DNA from: Acidobacteriota bacterium
GTDB lineage: Bacteria; Acidobacteriota; Terriglobia; Terriglobales; Acidobacteriaceae
Assembly: GCA_003225175.1 (NCBI GenBank)
Contig: QIBA01000030.1
Span: 187,176 to 251,175 of the forward strand
Length of the DNA stretch: 64,000 nucleotides
Reading direction: 5' to 3'
A program made the translations under genes and the position numbers. The first letter of the stretch is position 1; each line of letters begins with the position of its first letter. The notes under the pieces are model-generated. The model made no database searches. It saw only the letters and a list, made by a program, of their open reading frames with translations, and was not told where the DNA came from. Of this stretch, positions 55,318 to 64,000 are shown in pieces.

Positions 55318-56967
55318 GTGTCGGTCTCCAGCGCATTCTTCCGTTATTGCAGAGTTCTTCTGCCTTTCGCCTGCGCACTAGCCTTACCTTCAACACTTGC
55401 CGCACAAACTGCAGCTAGCGTTCCTTCTCGCCAGAGCCACTATCAGTCCGGCTTGGCTGCCTGGCAGTCGGGTGACCTCAAATCTGCTCGCGCTTCATTT
55501 GAGGCGGTTGTGAAATTGAATCCGCGCGACAGCGACGCCCAGAATGCCCTTGCACAGGTATTGCTTCAGCAAGGAGAGGTTGCTGCTGCCATTCCTCACT
55601 TCAGGACTGTGACTCGCTTGAAGCCGAGCCTTGCAATCGGTCATGTGTACCTGGGACAAGCGCTCTCGTTGAGTGGCGACCGCGAAAATGCCATCACAGA
55701 GCTGAGAACCGGCGTGCGGCTGGCCCCACAGCAGTCGGAAGCGCATGAGGCGCTTGCACGTGTACTCAGTGCGCATGGCGATGATCAAGAAGCTCAGAGT
55801 GAGATGAGGAGAGCCGTCGATCTCGCACCGAAGCACCCAGAGCTGCACGATGCGCTGGGTTCGTTGCTGGCTCAGCAAAAGGAGCTTCTGACACAGGCTC
55901 TGCAGGTCAATCCCGAAGACGGCCGCGCGCACTTTTACCTGGGCGCGATTTTGGAAGCGGAACACGATTCGGCGGGAGCGCTCCGAGAATACGAAGCTGC
56001 ATCCAGGTTGAGTCCAAATCTGGCAGTAGCGCGAATGCGCCTTGGATTGCTGGCTCAAAGAGCCGGAGACACTGCGTCAGCGATTGCATCGTTCCGCGCA
56101 GTTATCGCCATGCAGCCCGAGGATGCCGAGGCGCACAACAACCTTGGATTGGCTTTGTTGCAAACCGGAGACGTCGATAACGCAATCCAGAAGTTTCAGC
56201 AGGCCCTTGCGCTCGCACCACGCGACAGCAGCTTCAGAAACAATCTTGGGGCAGCTTATCTGGAAAAAGCGGACTTCGACGAAGCCATTCGGCAATACCG
56301 AGAGGGACTAACTATTGCTCCCGGTAATGCCGAACTTCATTACAACCTGGGACTGGCCTACAAGCTGAAAGACGACATTCCCGCAGCGCTTGAGGAGCTG
56401 CGTAAAACGATTGCGTTAGATCCCAGCCTTCCTGATCCTCATTACACCATCGGAGTGACCCTCTGGCAGAGTGGCAAGTTCGAGGAATCCGCCAAAGAAC
56501 TGAATGAGGTCATCCGCCTGAAGCCTGACTATGCTGAGGCGTACTACACCTTAGGGACGGTTTATAAGCAGGCAGGTGACCTGCCCAAGGCAGCGAGTGC
56601 GCTGCGCAAAGCCATCGAACTTCAGCCTGATTTTGCTGGGGCGCACACTACGCTGGCGGCGGTGCTAAGTCGGCAAGGAGACGCGCAAGCGGCTGCCGCG
56701 GAGCGCAAACTCGGCGCGGAACTCATTCAAGAGAAAATGACCCTCCAGACCGCAACCTTCGCCACTAACTCGGGAACCAAGCTAATGAATGCCGGCGATC
56801 TTGACGGCGCGATTTTGCAATTCGAGTCTGCGATTAAGGCAGATTCTTCTTATGCTCCTGCCCATCAGCAGCTAGCAACCGCTTTGGAGCGCAAAGGCGA
56901 CAGGGATCGGGCTACCAAGGAACTCGAAACTTTCCGGCGGCTGCAGAAAAAATCTTCAGCACATTAA
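55318..56967 (+). CDS. Exported tetratricopeptide-repeat protein
   Basis: A signal peptide (FACALALPSTLAAQ) precedes about thirteen TPR units such as GDLKSARASFEAVVKLNPRD, GDTASAIASFRAVIAMQPED, GDVDNAIQKFQQALALAPRD and ADFDEAIRQYREGLTIAPGN. TPR superhelices bind proteins; this one should act in the periplasm or outside. The start is GTG at 55318. Acidobacterial genomes often have TPR genes next to CRTAC1 genes, as here. Confidence 0.9.
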   Translation: MSVSSAFFRYCRVLLPFACALALPSTLAAQTAASVPSRQSHYQSGLAAWQSGDLKSARASFEAVVKLNPRDSDAQNALAQVLLQQGEVAAAIPHFRTVTRLKPSLAIGHVYLGQALSLSGDRENAITELRTGVRLAPQQSEAHEALARVLSAHGDDQEAQSEMRRAVDLAPKHPELHDALGSLLAQQKELLTQALQVNPEDGRAHFYLGAILEAEHDSAGALREYEAASRLSPNLAVARMRLGLLAQRAGDTASAIASFRAVIAMQPEDAEAHNNLGLALLQTGDVDNAIQKFQQALALAPRDSSFRNNLGAAYLEKADFDEAIRQYREGLTIAPGNAELHYNLGLAYKLKDDIPAALEELRKTIALDPSLPDPHYTIGVTLWQSGKFEESAKELNEVIRLKPDYAEAYYTLGTVYKQAGDLPKAASALRKAIELQPDFAGAHTTLAAVLSRQGDAQAAAAERKLGAELIQEKMTLQTATFATNSGTKLMNAGDLDGAILQFESAIKADSSYAPAHQQLATALERKGDRDRATKELETFRRLQKKSSAH

Positions 56968-57277
56968 CCAAGACTTGCTGGCGTGCCTTCAAACGACCAT
57001 TGCGGGCTGCTGTTGCGGAGAAAATCCAGTGCCCAAAAGCAAAGAAACAGGGAAAAAAGCAGGGGAGTTTCGGAATCCGATCTCGGAATCGTCGAATTCT
57101 GCCCAAAATATGCAAATTTCGTTCAAAACCAGGGAATTAACAGGGAATTCTGTGGATTTCTTTCCAAGCCACTATCACCAAAGCACTTGCTGCTGTTTAG
57201 CGCGGGATTCAAAAAAATAACAGGGAATGATCAGGGAACCTCGTGCCGCTTTGACGACGTTTTTCCGCCATCAGGAA
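56968..57277. other. Gap between convergent genes holding CAGGGAA motifs
   Basis: This 310-base gap lies downstream of both the TPR gene and the regulator gene. It holds five exact CAGGGAA words and little else that I can recognise; no hairpin with a T-tract is obvious. Confidence 0.5.
57048..57238 (+). repeat. Paired CAGGGAA direct repeats
   Basis: CAGGGAA occurs at 57048, 57130, 57141, 57221 and 57232. The last four form two pairs, each with an 11-base step and separated by 91 bases. The spacing of about one helical turn is typical of protein-binding sites, but the location is not a promoter. It may be the scar of a mobile element. Confidence 0.55.
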
Positions 57278-58543
57278 TTATCGGAGCAGATCTTTTCGCA
57301 GAGCAACTACTTCGGTTTCCATTGGCACGCCGCGCGTGACTCTGACGTGCAGGACCGCCTCAAACGGCTCTAGTTCGCCGGTTGGCGATACCGATAAGCG
57401 AAGCAGCAATTGCTCGACGAAGCTTTGGCGGCAGACATATTCCACAGCGGCCTGGGTTCCCAGCGTGGTTGTACCTGCCAGAATCAGCACTGAACGCGCC
57501 GGATTTAGTCCTTTTACGAGCGCGATGACCGAGTAGTCATCTGTGAGCTGCAAGTTGTTCGGGGTGCCGAGGAACTGCTTGGGTTCCCCAGGCTGCGGAT
57601 GAACGCTTGCGATCGCCAGGTCGCCCTTGCGCGGTCCGTCTGTGAGTCTGCGAAACACAAATTCACTGGTTCCGGGAATATCGCGCAGCGTGAGGTTTTC
57701 CGCGGGCGAGCCCACAAAGATCAGATTGTTATTTTTTACGTCATCCAGTGAAAGTAAACTGCCGCGCTTCACACGGAGCTGCCGATGTAAAGTCGCAAAC
57801 ACTTGGTCGAGCTCGTGGACAGCCAATACCTCTCCCACCCCCGTGTAGTGATCGAGAATTTTGGGCTGTGTGTCCCGAGCCGGATCCAAATACCTCATCC
57901 CAGTTTCCGGCCGACCCACAAATGACGCATTGCTGAAAACCACCCACGGCTCCTGAGGCGCCCCGAGGAAGGCTTTCCAAAAGACACGCAGAGCCGGAGA
58001 CGAATAGTTCTCCGATGCCTCCGCTGCTGCGCCCTTGTTGCTGGTCATGCGTTCGGCCACGATTACCGCCACGGCGCCTGCCAACAATAGAGAAAGAACG
58101 CTGACCGCTATCGCCCAGTTGCGGGGACTTGGCGCCACAACGGCCACGGGAGCGACGACATGCGACTCAAGCTCTTTCTGCAGAGGAGCCGGACCACGGT
58201 GATGCAATCCAAGTGCATATGACCCCTTGGGAAGATCCACCAGGATGGCATCTTCCGCGCCCTCAGATGAATAGTATTCGTGGAGCTTCTGGCGGAGCCG
58301 CCCAACTTGAACGCGTACTGTTGAATCCATTTGGGGATCAAAGTCGGATGAACGCCCAAAGACTTCGGTAGCGATCTGGTATTCCTTGGGGTGAGCACCG
58401 GGATGATCGACCGCATTTCGGGCCAAATAGCGCAGCAACTTGCAGAGGGATTCAGAACCATGCAGTAAACTGCTGTTGGCAATCTTCTCGATTTGGGCGA
58501 GATACTGTTCTTTTCCGGTCAAGACCACAGTGTTACAAGCCAT
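57278..58543 (-). CDS. Membrane-anchored winged-helix regulator (acidobacterial type)
   Basis: The N-terminal segment LCKLLRYLARNAVDHPGAHP followed by EYQIATEVFGRSSDFDPQMD and STVRVQVGRLRQKLHEYYSS is a winged-helix-like domain abundant in Acidobacteriota. One membrane helix (WAIAVSVLSLLLAGAVAVIV, about 142-165) separates it from a C-terminal domain of about 250 residues outside the cytoplasm, which I do not recognise. Such regulators sense outside signals, like CadC or ToxR. It is divergent from TonB receptor 3, its probable target. Confidence 0.8.
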   Translation of the reverse strand: MACNTVVLTGKEQYLAQIEKIANSSLLHGSESLCKLLRYLARNAVDHPGAHPKEYQIATEVFGRSSDFDPQMDSTVRVQVGRLRQKLHEYYSSEGAEDAILVDLPKGSYALGLHHRGPAPLQKELESHVVAPVAVVAPSPRNWAIAVSVLSLLLAGAVAVIVAERMTSNKGAAAEASENYSSPALRVFWKAFLGAPQEPWVVFSNASFVGRPETGMRYLDPARDTQPKILDHYTGVGEVLAVHELDQVFATLHRQLRVKRGSLLSLDDVKNNNLIFVGSPAENLTLRDIPGTSEFVFRRLTDGPRKGDLAIASVHPQPGEPKQFLGTPNNLQLTDDYSVIALVKGLNPARSVLILAGTTTLGTQAAVEYVCRQSFVEQLLLRLSVSPTGELEPFEAVLHVRVTRGVPMETEVVALRKDLLR

Positions 58544-58645
58544 TTATCAATTGAGTAACAAAGCGTAACAGGGGCGCAAAAACACTGCAAGAGCAAGAAA
58601 CACCGCGACGTAACCGTATCAATCACTGGCGAAACTGCCAGGGTC

Positions 58646-58675
58646 TTGACTTCATCGATGAACCTCGACTAACTT
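58646..58675 (+). promoter_or_regulatory. Candidate promoter of TonB receptor 3
   Basis: TTGACT (58646-58651) and TAACTT (58670-58675) are 18 bases apart. They lie in the 308-base divergent region shared with the winged-helix regulator, about 175 bases before the receptor ATG. A nine-A run lies directly before that ATG. Confidence 0.4.
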
Positions 58676-58851
58676 CCGCCCCCAACGGGCTACTCTGTTA
58701 AAAAAAAGCCTGCGCCGAAAGTGCGTCACGTCCTCGTGTCTCCATTGATCGAGGGCGAACACCTTAGATTTCGAGTCCAGATCCTGGGCTCTTTCGATTC
58801 GAGAGGTTCCGACTAACTCGGTCCTCCCGGGCAAGTTGAGGTCAAAAAAAA

Positions 58852-61800
58852 ATGATCCGTGCGAGATTTGCCTCCCTTCTTATCCTCCTTTGCAGTTTTG
58901 TGCTGTTGTTACCAGGACAGAGCTTCGGACAGGCGGTATATGGCTCGATCTTTGGAACGGTCACAGATCCCACGGGAGCTGTGATTCCCAATGCCAAAGT
59001 GACAGTGACGGATGTTCGCAAAGGTACATCCGACTCCATCACTACAAATGAGTCAGGAAACTACAGTGCGACGCACCTTATTCCTGACGTTTACCAAATT
59101 AAAGTCGAAGCGCAAGGCTTTGAAACCGCCAAGTCGGGGAACATGAATGTATCCGCCGACACTGGGGCGAAGTTCGATGTAGTGCTCAAGGCTGGAGCGC
59201 AGACGGAGACTGTGCAGGTAACCGCCGAGGCGCCGCAGCTTAAGACCGACCGGGCCGACGTTGCGATCGTCTTCGATACAAAGCAGGTTGAAGACCTTCC
59301 GATCTTTAATCGGAACTTCACGCAGTTCGAGCTGCTGACCCCGGGCACGCAGAAGCTTGGTTGGTCACACGCTGCGACCGAAAATCCTCAAGGCAGCCAG
59401 CAAATCGAGGTCAACGGTCAGCACTTCAGCGGGACGGCATTCGGACTGGATGGCACCGATAACCAAGATCCGATTCTGGGGATCATTGTCATCAATCCCA
59501 CGCTTGAGTCGGTGACAGAGACGAAGATCGCATCACAGAACTACGACGCGGAGTTCGGTAAAGCAGTTGCCGGTGTGGTAACGGCGCAAACGAAGTCCGG
59601 CAGCAACGACTTTCATGGTAGCGCTTTTGGATTCCGGCGAAGCGATGCGAACCAGGCGCGCGATCCATTCACACAATTTCAGCCGGACAAAGTAACTGGC
59701 CGGATGATTCCAGTAAGCCGTTGGGGACAATTTGGCGGATCTATCGGCGGCCCAATTATTAAGGACAAGCTTTTCTTCTTTGGTGACTACCAGGGAACCA
59801 GAAGAACAACGGGTCGGTCCATTCAAACCTCGGTGCCCACGGCGCTGCTGAGAAACAGCTGTGCCTCTGGCAGCGGGTGCAACTTCGCCGACTATGCCCC
59901 CGTGAGTGGAAACATCTTCGATCCCCTTACTGGCGCTCAGTTTCCAAACAACATCATTCCAAACAGTCGCTTGTCACCGGCTGCTTTGAAGATTTTGGCG
60001 GCGCTACCGGCTCCGAATGCAGGTGCGGCAACCAATATCACGAACAATTTCGTGGGGTCCGGTTCCGGATCGTATGATGACGACGCCTTTAACATTCGAA
60101 TCGATGACCAGCTAAAACAAAACGTCCATCTATTCGGCCGTTACAGCTACGCGAAATTTAAGCTAAGCGGGAACCCTGTATTTGGTGCCATCGGCGGAAA
60201 TGGTTTCGGCGAGGGCGGCCTTGCAGGAAGCGCGAATACGCGCAATCAGAGCATCGCTAGTGGGTTTGATTATGTACTGAGCCCCACGCTCTTAACCGAC
60301 TTCCGATTCGGTTATGTCAAATACAATCCCGAAACTCAAAAGCCTGGTTCAGACCCCAATGCCGCCGCGACCCTCGGTCTGCTGGGATTGAACAACAGTG
60401 GCGATTCCTTCACGAACGGTTTGCCTGCCTTTTTCTTCAAGAAGGGAGGCGACACCGAATACTTCGGTTACAACACAGGAGACGGCGGTATCGGTGCTGG
60501 ACTTGGTGTCGCACGTTGCAATTGCCCACTCACAGAAAATGAGCAGCAATTCCAGTTTGTCAACAACTGGACGAAGCTCCTGGGGAATCACAGCATAAAA
60601 ATCGGTGGCGACATCCGGTACGCAGAGAATTTGCGCGTTCCGAGCGACGCGAACCGCACAGGTCAACTTACGTTTAATGCTCGGAGAACTTCGAATGCGG
60701 GCGTGGGAGGATCGTCATTCGCCACGTTCCTCATCGGCGATGTGACCAATTTTGGTCGCTATGTCCGCAACCCATCGTTGACGACCAACCCAGGCGAGCG
60801 GCAGAAGAGAACATTCTTCTACGGTGAGGATACTTGGCGTTTTTCCGAAAAACTCACCATAAGCTACGGCCTGCGCTGGGAGATTTACTTCCCAGAAACC
60901 GTAAATCTGAAAGGCGGCGGCGGGTTCGCCACACTTGAAGATGGTGCATACCGCGTCGCCGACTTCGGCAAATACGGCAGCAACGGTAACATCGGCAACA
61001 GCTTCAATAACTTTGCACCACGCCTTGGTGTCGCTTATCAAATCACGCCCAAGACCGTAGTTCGCGCCGGTTACGGGCGCAGCTTCGATATCGGCGTCTT
61101 CGGTTCGTTGTTTGGGCATACCGTGACGCAGAACCTACCGGTGCTGGTCAATCAGTCGGTCACCTCAGCAAATGGTGATGCAGGAGTCGTCTACAGCCTG
61201 GGTACGAATGCATCGCCGGCTCAAACAGCGCCTGCCTATCCGTTCCCGGCGATTCCATCCAGCGGCTTGATTCCGTTCGACAATCAAACCTCGCCCAAGA
61301 TTCGGCCAGACCATATGCGCCTACCGACACTTGATGCTTGGAACGTCACGGTTCAGCGTCAACTTACGGGCAACACCAGCGCTGAACTTGCCTACGTAGC
61401 CAACAAGGGTACCCACGTGTTCGCGGGCAACGGACCGTCTTACAACGCGAACACTGCCACCATCGTTGGATTCCCGACCGTGCCTTTCAATCAGCGACGC
61501 AAGTTCCACAATGCATACACCGGGCGCGATCCTGTAACCGGCGCGGCGGTTCCATGCTGCGACGTAGATTTCTCCTACTTGGGCAACAACGCGAGCAATA
61601 ACTACCAGGCGTTGCAGGCCAAGGTTGAGAAACGTTTCAGTCAGGGATTGGAGGTATTGGGACACTACACTTGGTCGCGGGCCCAGAACTACAACGACGG
61701 CTACTACGCAATCGATCCCAAGGTTGAGTATGGGCGTCAGGATTTCAACCGGAATCACTTGTTCCTGGTAAACGCACTGTATGAACTCCCGTTCGGCCAT

Positions 61801-62352
61801 GGCAAGACTTTCGCCGGCGGCGTATCGAAGGGAATGAATTACCTGGTTGGCGGTTGGCAGCTGAACACCATCACGTCATGGGGTAGTGGTCTGCCGTGGA
61901 CGCCGGGATACAACAACTGCGGTGCCGAGCGCGACAACGGTCCATGCCGTCCGGACCAAGTTGGAAGCTTCTCTATGGGGGCTGGTGACCTTAATCCAGT
62001 CACTCATCAAGTGAACTTCTTTACTCCAGTTGCCCCGCTTAATACTCCGGGGGCTACGAGCGGGGCCTTCCGCCGTCCGACTCTTGGCCAGTTCGGAAAT
62101 ATCGGACGCAATACTTTCTACGGTCCGCGAACTTTCACGTCAGATTTTTCAGTCTTGAAGAATGTTCCCGTTACGGAACGAGTGAATGCTCAGTTCCGCA
62201 TGGAAGCCTTCAATGTCTTCAATCATCCGGTGCTCAACACTCCGGGCAACAAGACGATCGACTCAACAGGCAGCGATGCCGGAAAGATCACCAGCCTCGA
62301 GCCCTTCACGCAGATGCGTCAGTTGCAGTTTGGACTGAGAATATCGTTCTGA
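58852..62352 (+). CDS. Oar-like TonB-dependent receptor 3
   Basis: 1166 residues. A signal peptide (FASLLILLCSFVLLLPGQSF) leads to a carboxypeptidase-regulatory-like domain (GTVTDPTGAVIPNAKVTVTD) and a plug (VNGQHFSGTAFGLDGTDNQD, then GKAVAGVVTAQTKSGSNDFH), then the barrel, ending QFGLRISF with the terminal Phe. It is divergent from a membrane-anchored regulator and is followed by a strong terminator and a TPR gene. Ligand unknown. Confidence 0.93.
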   Translation: MIRARFASLLILLCSFVLLLPGQSFGQAVYGSIFGTVTDPTGAVIPNAKVTVTDVRKGTSDSITTNESGNYSATHLIPDVYQIKVEAQGFETAKSGNMNVSADTGAKFDVVLKAGAQTETVQVTAEAPQLKTDRADVAIVFDTKQVEDLPIFNRNFTQFELLTPGTQKLGWSHAATENPQGSQQIEVNGQHFSGTAFGLDGTDNQDPILGIIVINPTLESVTETKIASQNYDAEFGKAVAGVVTAQTKSGSNDFHGSAFGFRRSDANQARDPFTQFQPDKVTGRMIPVSRWGQFGGSIGGPIIKDKLFFFGDYQGTRRTTGRSIQTSVPTALLRNSCASGSGCNFADYAPVSGNIFDPLTGAQFPNNIIPNSRLSPAALKILAALPAPNAGAATNITNNFVGSGSGSYDDDAFNIRIDDQLKQNVHLFGRYSYAKFKLSGNPVFGAIGGNGFGEGGLAGSANTRNQSIASGFDYVLSPTLLTDFRFGYVKYNPETQKPGSDPNAAATLGLLGLNNSGDSFTNGLPAFFFKKGGDTEYFGYNTGDGGIGAGLGVARCNCPLTENEQQFQFVNNWTKLLGNHSIKIGGDIRYAENLRVPSDANRTGQLTFNARRTSNAGVGGSSFATFLIGDVTNFGRYVRNPSLTTNPGERQKRTFFYGEDTWRFSEKLTISYGLRWEIYFPETVNLKGGGGFATLEDGAYRVADFGKYGSNGNIGNSFNNFAPRLGVAYQITPKTVVRAGYGRSFDIGVFGSLFGHTVTQNLPVLVNQSVTSANGDAGVVYSLGTNASPAQTAPAYPFPAIPSSGLIPFDNQTSPKIRPDHMRLPTLDAWNVTVQRQLTGNTSAELAYVANKGTHVFAGNGPSYNANTATIVGFPTVPFNQRRKFHNAYTGRDPVTGAAVPCCDVDFSYLGNNASNNYQALQAKVEKRFSQGLEVLGHYTWSRAQNYNDGYYAIDPKVEYGRQDFNRNHLFLVNALYELPFGHGKTFAGGVSKGMNYLVGGWQLNTITSWGSGLPWTPGYNNCGAERDNGPCRPDQVGSFSMGAGDLNPVTHQVNFFTPVAPLNTPGATSGAFRRPTLGQFGNIGRNTFYGPRTFTSDFSVLKNVPVTERVNAQFRMEAFNVFNHPVLNTPGNKTIDSTGSDAGKITSLEPFTQMRQLQFGLRISF

Positions 62353-62372
62353 GCTTAGGCTGATCTCCTATA

Positions 62373-62409
62373 ACAGGGGAGCGGATTTCCGCTCCCCTGT
62401 TTCTTTTTG
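62373..62409 (+). terminator. Rho-independent terminator of TonB receptor 3
   Basis: ACAGGGGAGCGG and CCGCTCCCCTGT form a 12-base perfect stem with a four-base loop, followed by TTCTTTTTG. It begins 20 bases past the receptor stop. Confidence 0.93.
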
Positions 62410-62437
62410 TAAGTTGCCGGTAGGAATTCTGGATACT

Positions 62438-63523
62438 ATGGAACAAATCTCGAGCTCGCTTATTGCCATCGTCTGCTTCCTGGTAGCCTCCCCGGCATAT
62501 TCGGTGCAGTCATCCACGCAGTCGGGCCCAGGCACTCCGACTGCTGCGTCCGCCCAGGATCGTTCCACGTCCAAACCCCTAGTGAGCTTGATCCTCAATG
62601 AGTCGAAAACTCTCATCGACCAGGGAAGATTGGACGATGCGATACAGAACCTCCACGAATTGCAGGTTGCGCAACCTGCAGTGAAGGGTGTAAATCACGA
62701 ACTCGGGATTGCCTACTTTCGCAAAGGTGAGTTCGTGCAGGCAGTAAATGCATTCGCCAAAGCGATGGAGGAAGATCCCGAAGACCGTGAAGCCGCACAA
62801 CTGCGCGGATTGAGCCTGTTCCAGCTTGGGAGACCAGCAGAAGCGATTCCGTATCTCAAGCAAGTGCAGTCCTGGATTGGACCTGCGAACGTTGACGCCA
62901 ATTACGTGCTCGGTCTCTGCTACATGCACACACAGAACTACGAGGAAGCGCGCCGTTCTTTCGCGCAGATGTACGGGGTTGCACAAGACTCGGCTCCGGC
63001 ACACTTATTTCTGGCGAGAATGCTGCTGCGGCAAGGATATGATCCGATAGCTGAGCAGAACGCGCAACAAGCGGCGGCGATGGATGCGAAATTACCTCTG
63101 GTTCATTATCTTCTCGGAGAGTTTTACCTCTACAAGTCCAATGTTCAGAAGGCCATTGATGAATTCGAGTTGGAACAGAAGCTCAATCCTGCCTATGCGG
63201 GCACGTATGACCGTCTGGGTGATTCCTACTCACGTCTCGGCCGCTACGACGACGCCGAACGGGCGTTGCAGCGCGCTATCCTTCTCGATGCCACTGCTAC
63301 TGGTCCTTACATCCTCATGGGCAAGGTCCTGATCAAAAAGAAGGACTTCGCGTCGGCTACCACCTATCTCCAGAAGGCATTACGCATGGACCCATCGAAC
63401 TACATGTCACATCATTTGATGGGCGAAGCGTATCGAGGTCTTGGGCGCACCGCGGACGCGGAACAGGAATTGAAAAAATCCGAGGAACTTCAGTCGGCTC
63501 AGGGATCGAAGCCTCAGGGATAA
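62438..63523 (+). CDS. Exported tetratricopeptide-repeat protein
   Basis: From the ATG at 62438 a signal peptide (SSSLIAIVCFLVASPAYS) precedes TPR units such as GRLDDAIQNLHELQVAQPAV, GEFVQAVNAFAKAMEEDPED, SNVQKAIDEFELEQKLNPAY and GRYDDAERALQRAILLDATA. The frame can be read from a TTG at 62414, but the ATG has the better signal peptide. It lies after receptor 3, separated by a terminator, so it probably has its own promoter. Confidence 0.87.
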   Translation: MEQISSSLIAIVCFLVASPAYSVQSSTQSGPGTPTAASAQDRSTSKPLVSLILNESKTLIDQGRLDDAIQNLHELQVAQPAVKGVNHELGIAYFRKGEFVQAVNAFAKAMEEDPEDREAAQLRGLSLFQLGRPAEAIPYLKQVQSWIGPANVDANYVLGLCYMHTQNYEEARRSFAQMYGVAQDSAPAHLFLARMLLRQGYDPIAEQNAQQAAAMDAKLPLVHYLLGEFYLYKSNVQKAIDEFELEQKLNPAYAGTYDRLGDSYSRLGRYDDAERALQRAILLDATATGPYILMGKVLIKKKDFASATTYLQKALRMDPSNYMSHHLMGEAYRGLGRTADAEQELKKSEELQSAQGSKPQG

Positions 63524-63594
63524 ATCAGGTGATAGGTTACGGGGGACAGGTTACAGGCAGACGATAGTAGGCGAACGCGCCTATTCGGCACCTT

Positions 63595-64000
63595 ATGCTA
63601 CGGAATCTTCTGCTCTCGTCATGTTTTGCCTGCAGCTTGATCGTTCCTTATCAGAACGCCAGGAATGCTCGCGTTCAAATCACCGTTGAGTGGAGCAGCC
63701 CGACTCCGGTAATTTCTCCTGCCTCTTCCGGTCCTGCCTCCGCAGGCGCGTTTAATCCGGCGGCTATCCGGAACGATGGAAAGACCGTTCTCCTCTATCG
63801 AGAGCAGGATACCGCCGGCACTTCGCGCATTGGGTATGCCTCCAGTACCGATAGTCTCCACTTCACCAGCAGCCGTCGTCCTATCCTGATCCCGGCAACC
63901 GAGTATGAAAAAGATGGCGGGGTCGAAGATCCGCGTGTACTGCAGATCGGCAGCACGTATTACCTGACCTACACCGGCTACAACAAGAAGGACGCACAGC
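63595..64000 (+). CDS. GH130-like glycosidase/phosphorylase, 5' part, cut by window edge
   Basis: From the ATG at 63595 a signal-like start (MLRNLLLSSCFACSLIVP) leads into a five-bladed-propeller sequence: AGAFNPAAIRNDGKTVLLYR, then RIGYASSTDSLHFT and GGVEDPRVLQIGSTYYLTYT. These match the GH130 landmarks (FNPA, YR, GYA..., EDPR). GH130 enzymes act on beta-mannosides, as phosphorylases or hydrolases. The export signal favours a hydrolase-type role outside the cytoplasm; that is inference. The frame is open at the window end. Confidence 0.8.
   Translation, partial: MLRNLLLSSCFACSLIVPYQNARNARVQITVEWSSPTPVISPASSGPASAGAFNPAAIRNDGKTVLLYREQDTAGTSRIGYASSTDSLHFTSSRRPILIPATEYEKDGGVEDPRVLQIGSTYYLTYTGYNKKDAQ

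Overview
The window looks like a chromosomal segment of an Acidobacteriota (class Terriglobia, Koribacter/Sulfotelmatobacter-like) bacterium. I base this on three very large Oar-type TonB-dependent receptors with an N-terminal carboxypeptidase-regulatory-like domain, paired CRTAC1 (FG-GAP plus ASPIC/UnbV) proteins, a membrane-anchored winged-helix regulator opening with a KLLRYL-type segment, and many dispersed intergenic palindromes. No rRNA operon, CRISPR array, complete insertion sequence or intact prophage was seen. One tRNA gene is present: tRNA-Arg(TCG) on the minus strand, with an encoded CCA.

Layout. 1-6.6 kb: start of lepA, an HU gene, an amino acid permease, a membrane protein with ETV repeats, a YvlD-like membrane protein, and an overlapping ECF sigma / putative anti-sigma / exported-protein operon. 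6.7-13.5 kb: information and cell-wall genes gatB, dinB-like, dnaA, glmM, ruvB. 13.7-18.5 kb: an exported fusion protein, GTP-dependent PEP carboxykinase and a class II aldolase. 19-31 kb: two giant TonB-dependent receptors separated by a damaged toxin-antitoxin-like locus, the tRNA, an MCE/MlaD protein and an N-acyl-D-amino-acid deacylase-like amidohydrolase. 31-43 kb: gyrA, dnaN, a coaD/aminotransferase/exported-protein operon, a candidate structured RNA, recA and a tandem ThyX-like protein. 43-48.8 kb: DUF2071, an AlkB/2OG-oxygenase pair, a three-gene envelope operon, a PilZ protein and a membrane protein/winged-helix pair. 48.9-64 kb: an exported six-hairpin glycosidase, two tail-to-tail CRTAC1 genes, TPR proteins, a winged-helix regulator divergent from a third receptor, and the start of a GH130-like gene.

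How it fits together. Replication and repair genes (dnaA, ruvB, gyrA, dnaN, recA) all lie on the minus strand within about 32 kb but are interspersed rather than in the usual dnaA-dnaN order. The accessory parts point to import and breakdown of polymers at the outer membrane: TonB receptors, glycosidases, a deacylase and secreted TPR/CRTAC1 proteins.

The most unusual signals are non-coding. They are a possible RNA with a 13-bp closing stem, large asymmetric bubble and terminal stem ahead of a strong terminator (about 39.58-39.77 kb), and at least five families of intergenic inverted or direct repeats. Among the proteins, the oddities are a KTSC-DUF433 fusion next to a truncated DUF5615 toxin, a tandem ThyX with degenerate motifs, and a D-aminoacylase homologue with Asp where the metal-bridging Cys is expected.
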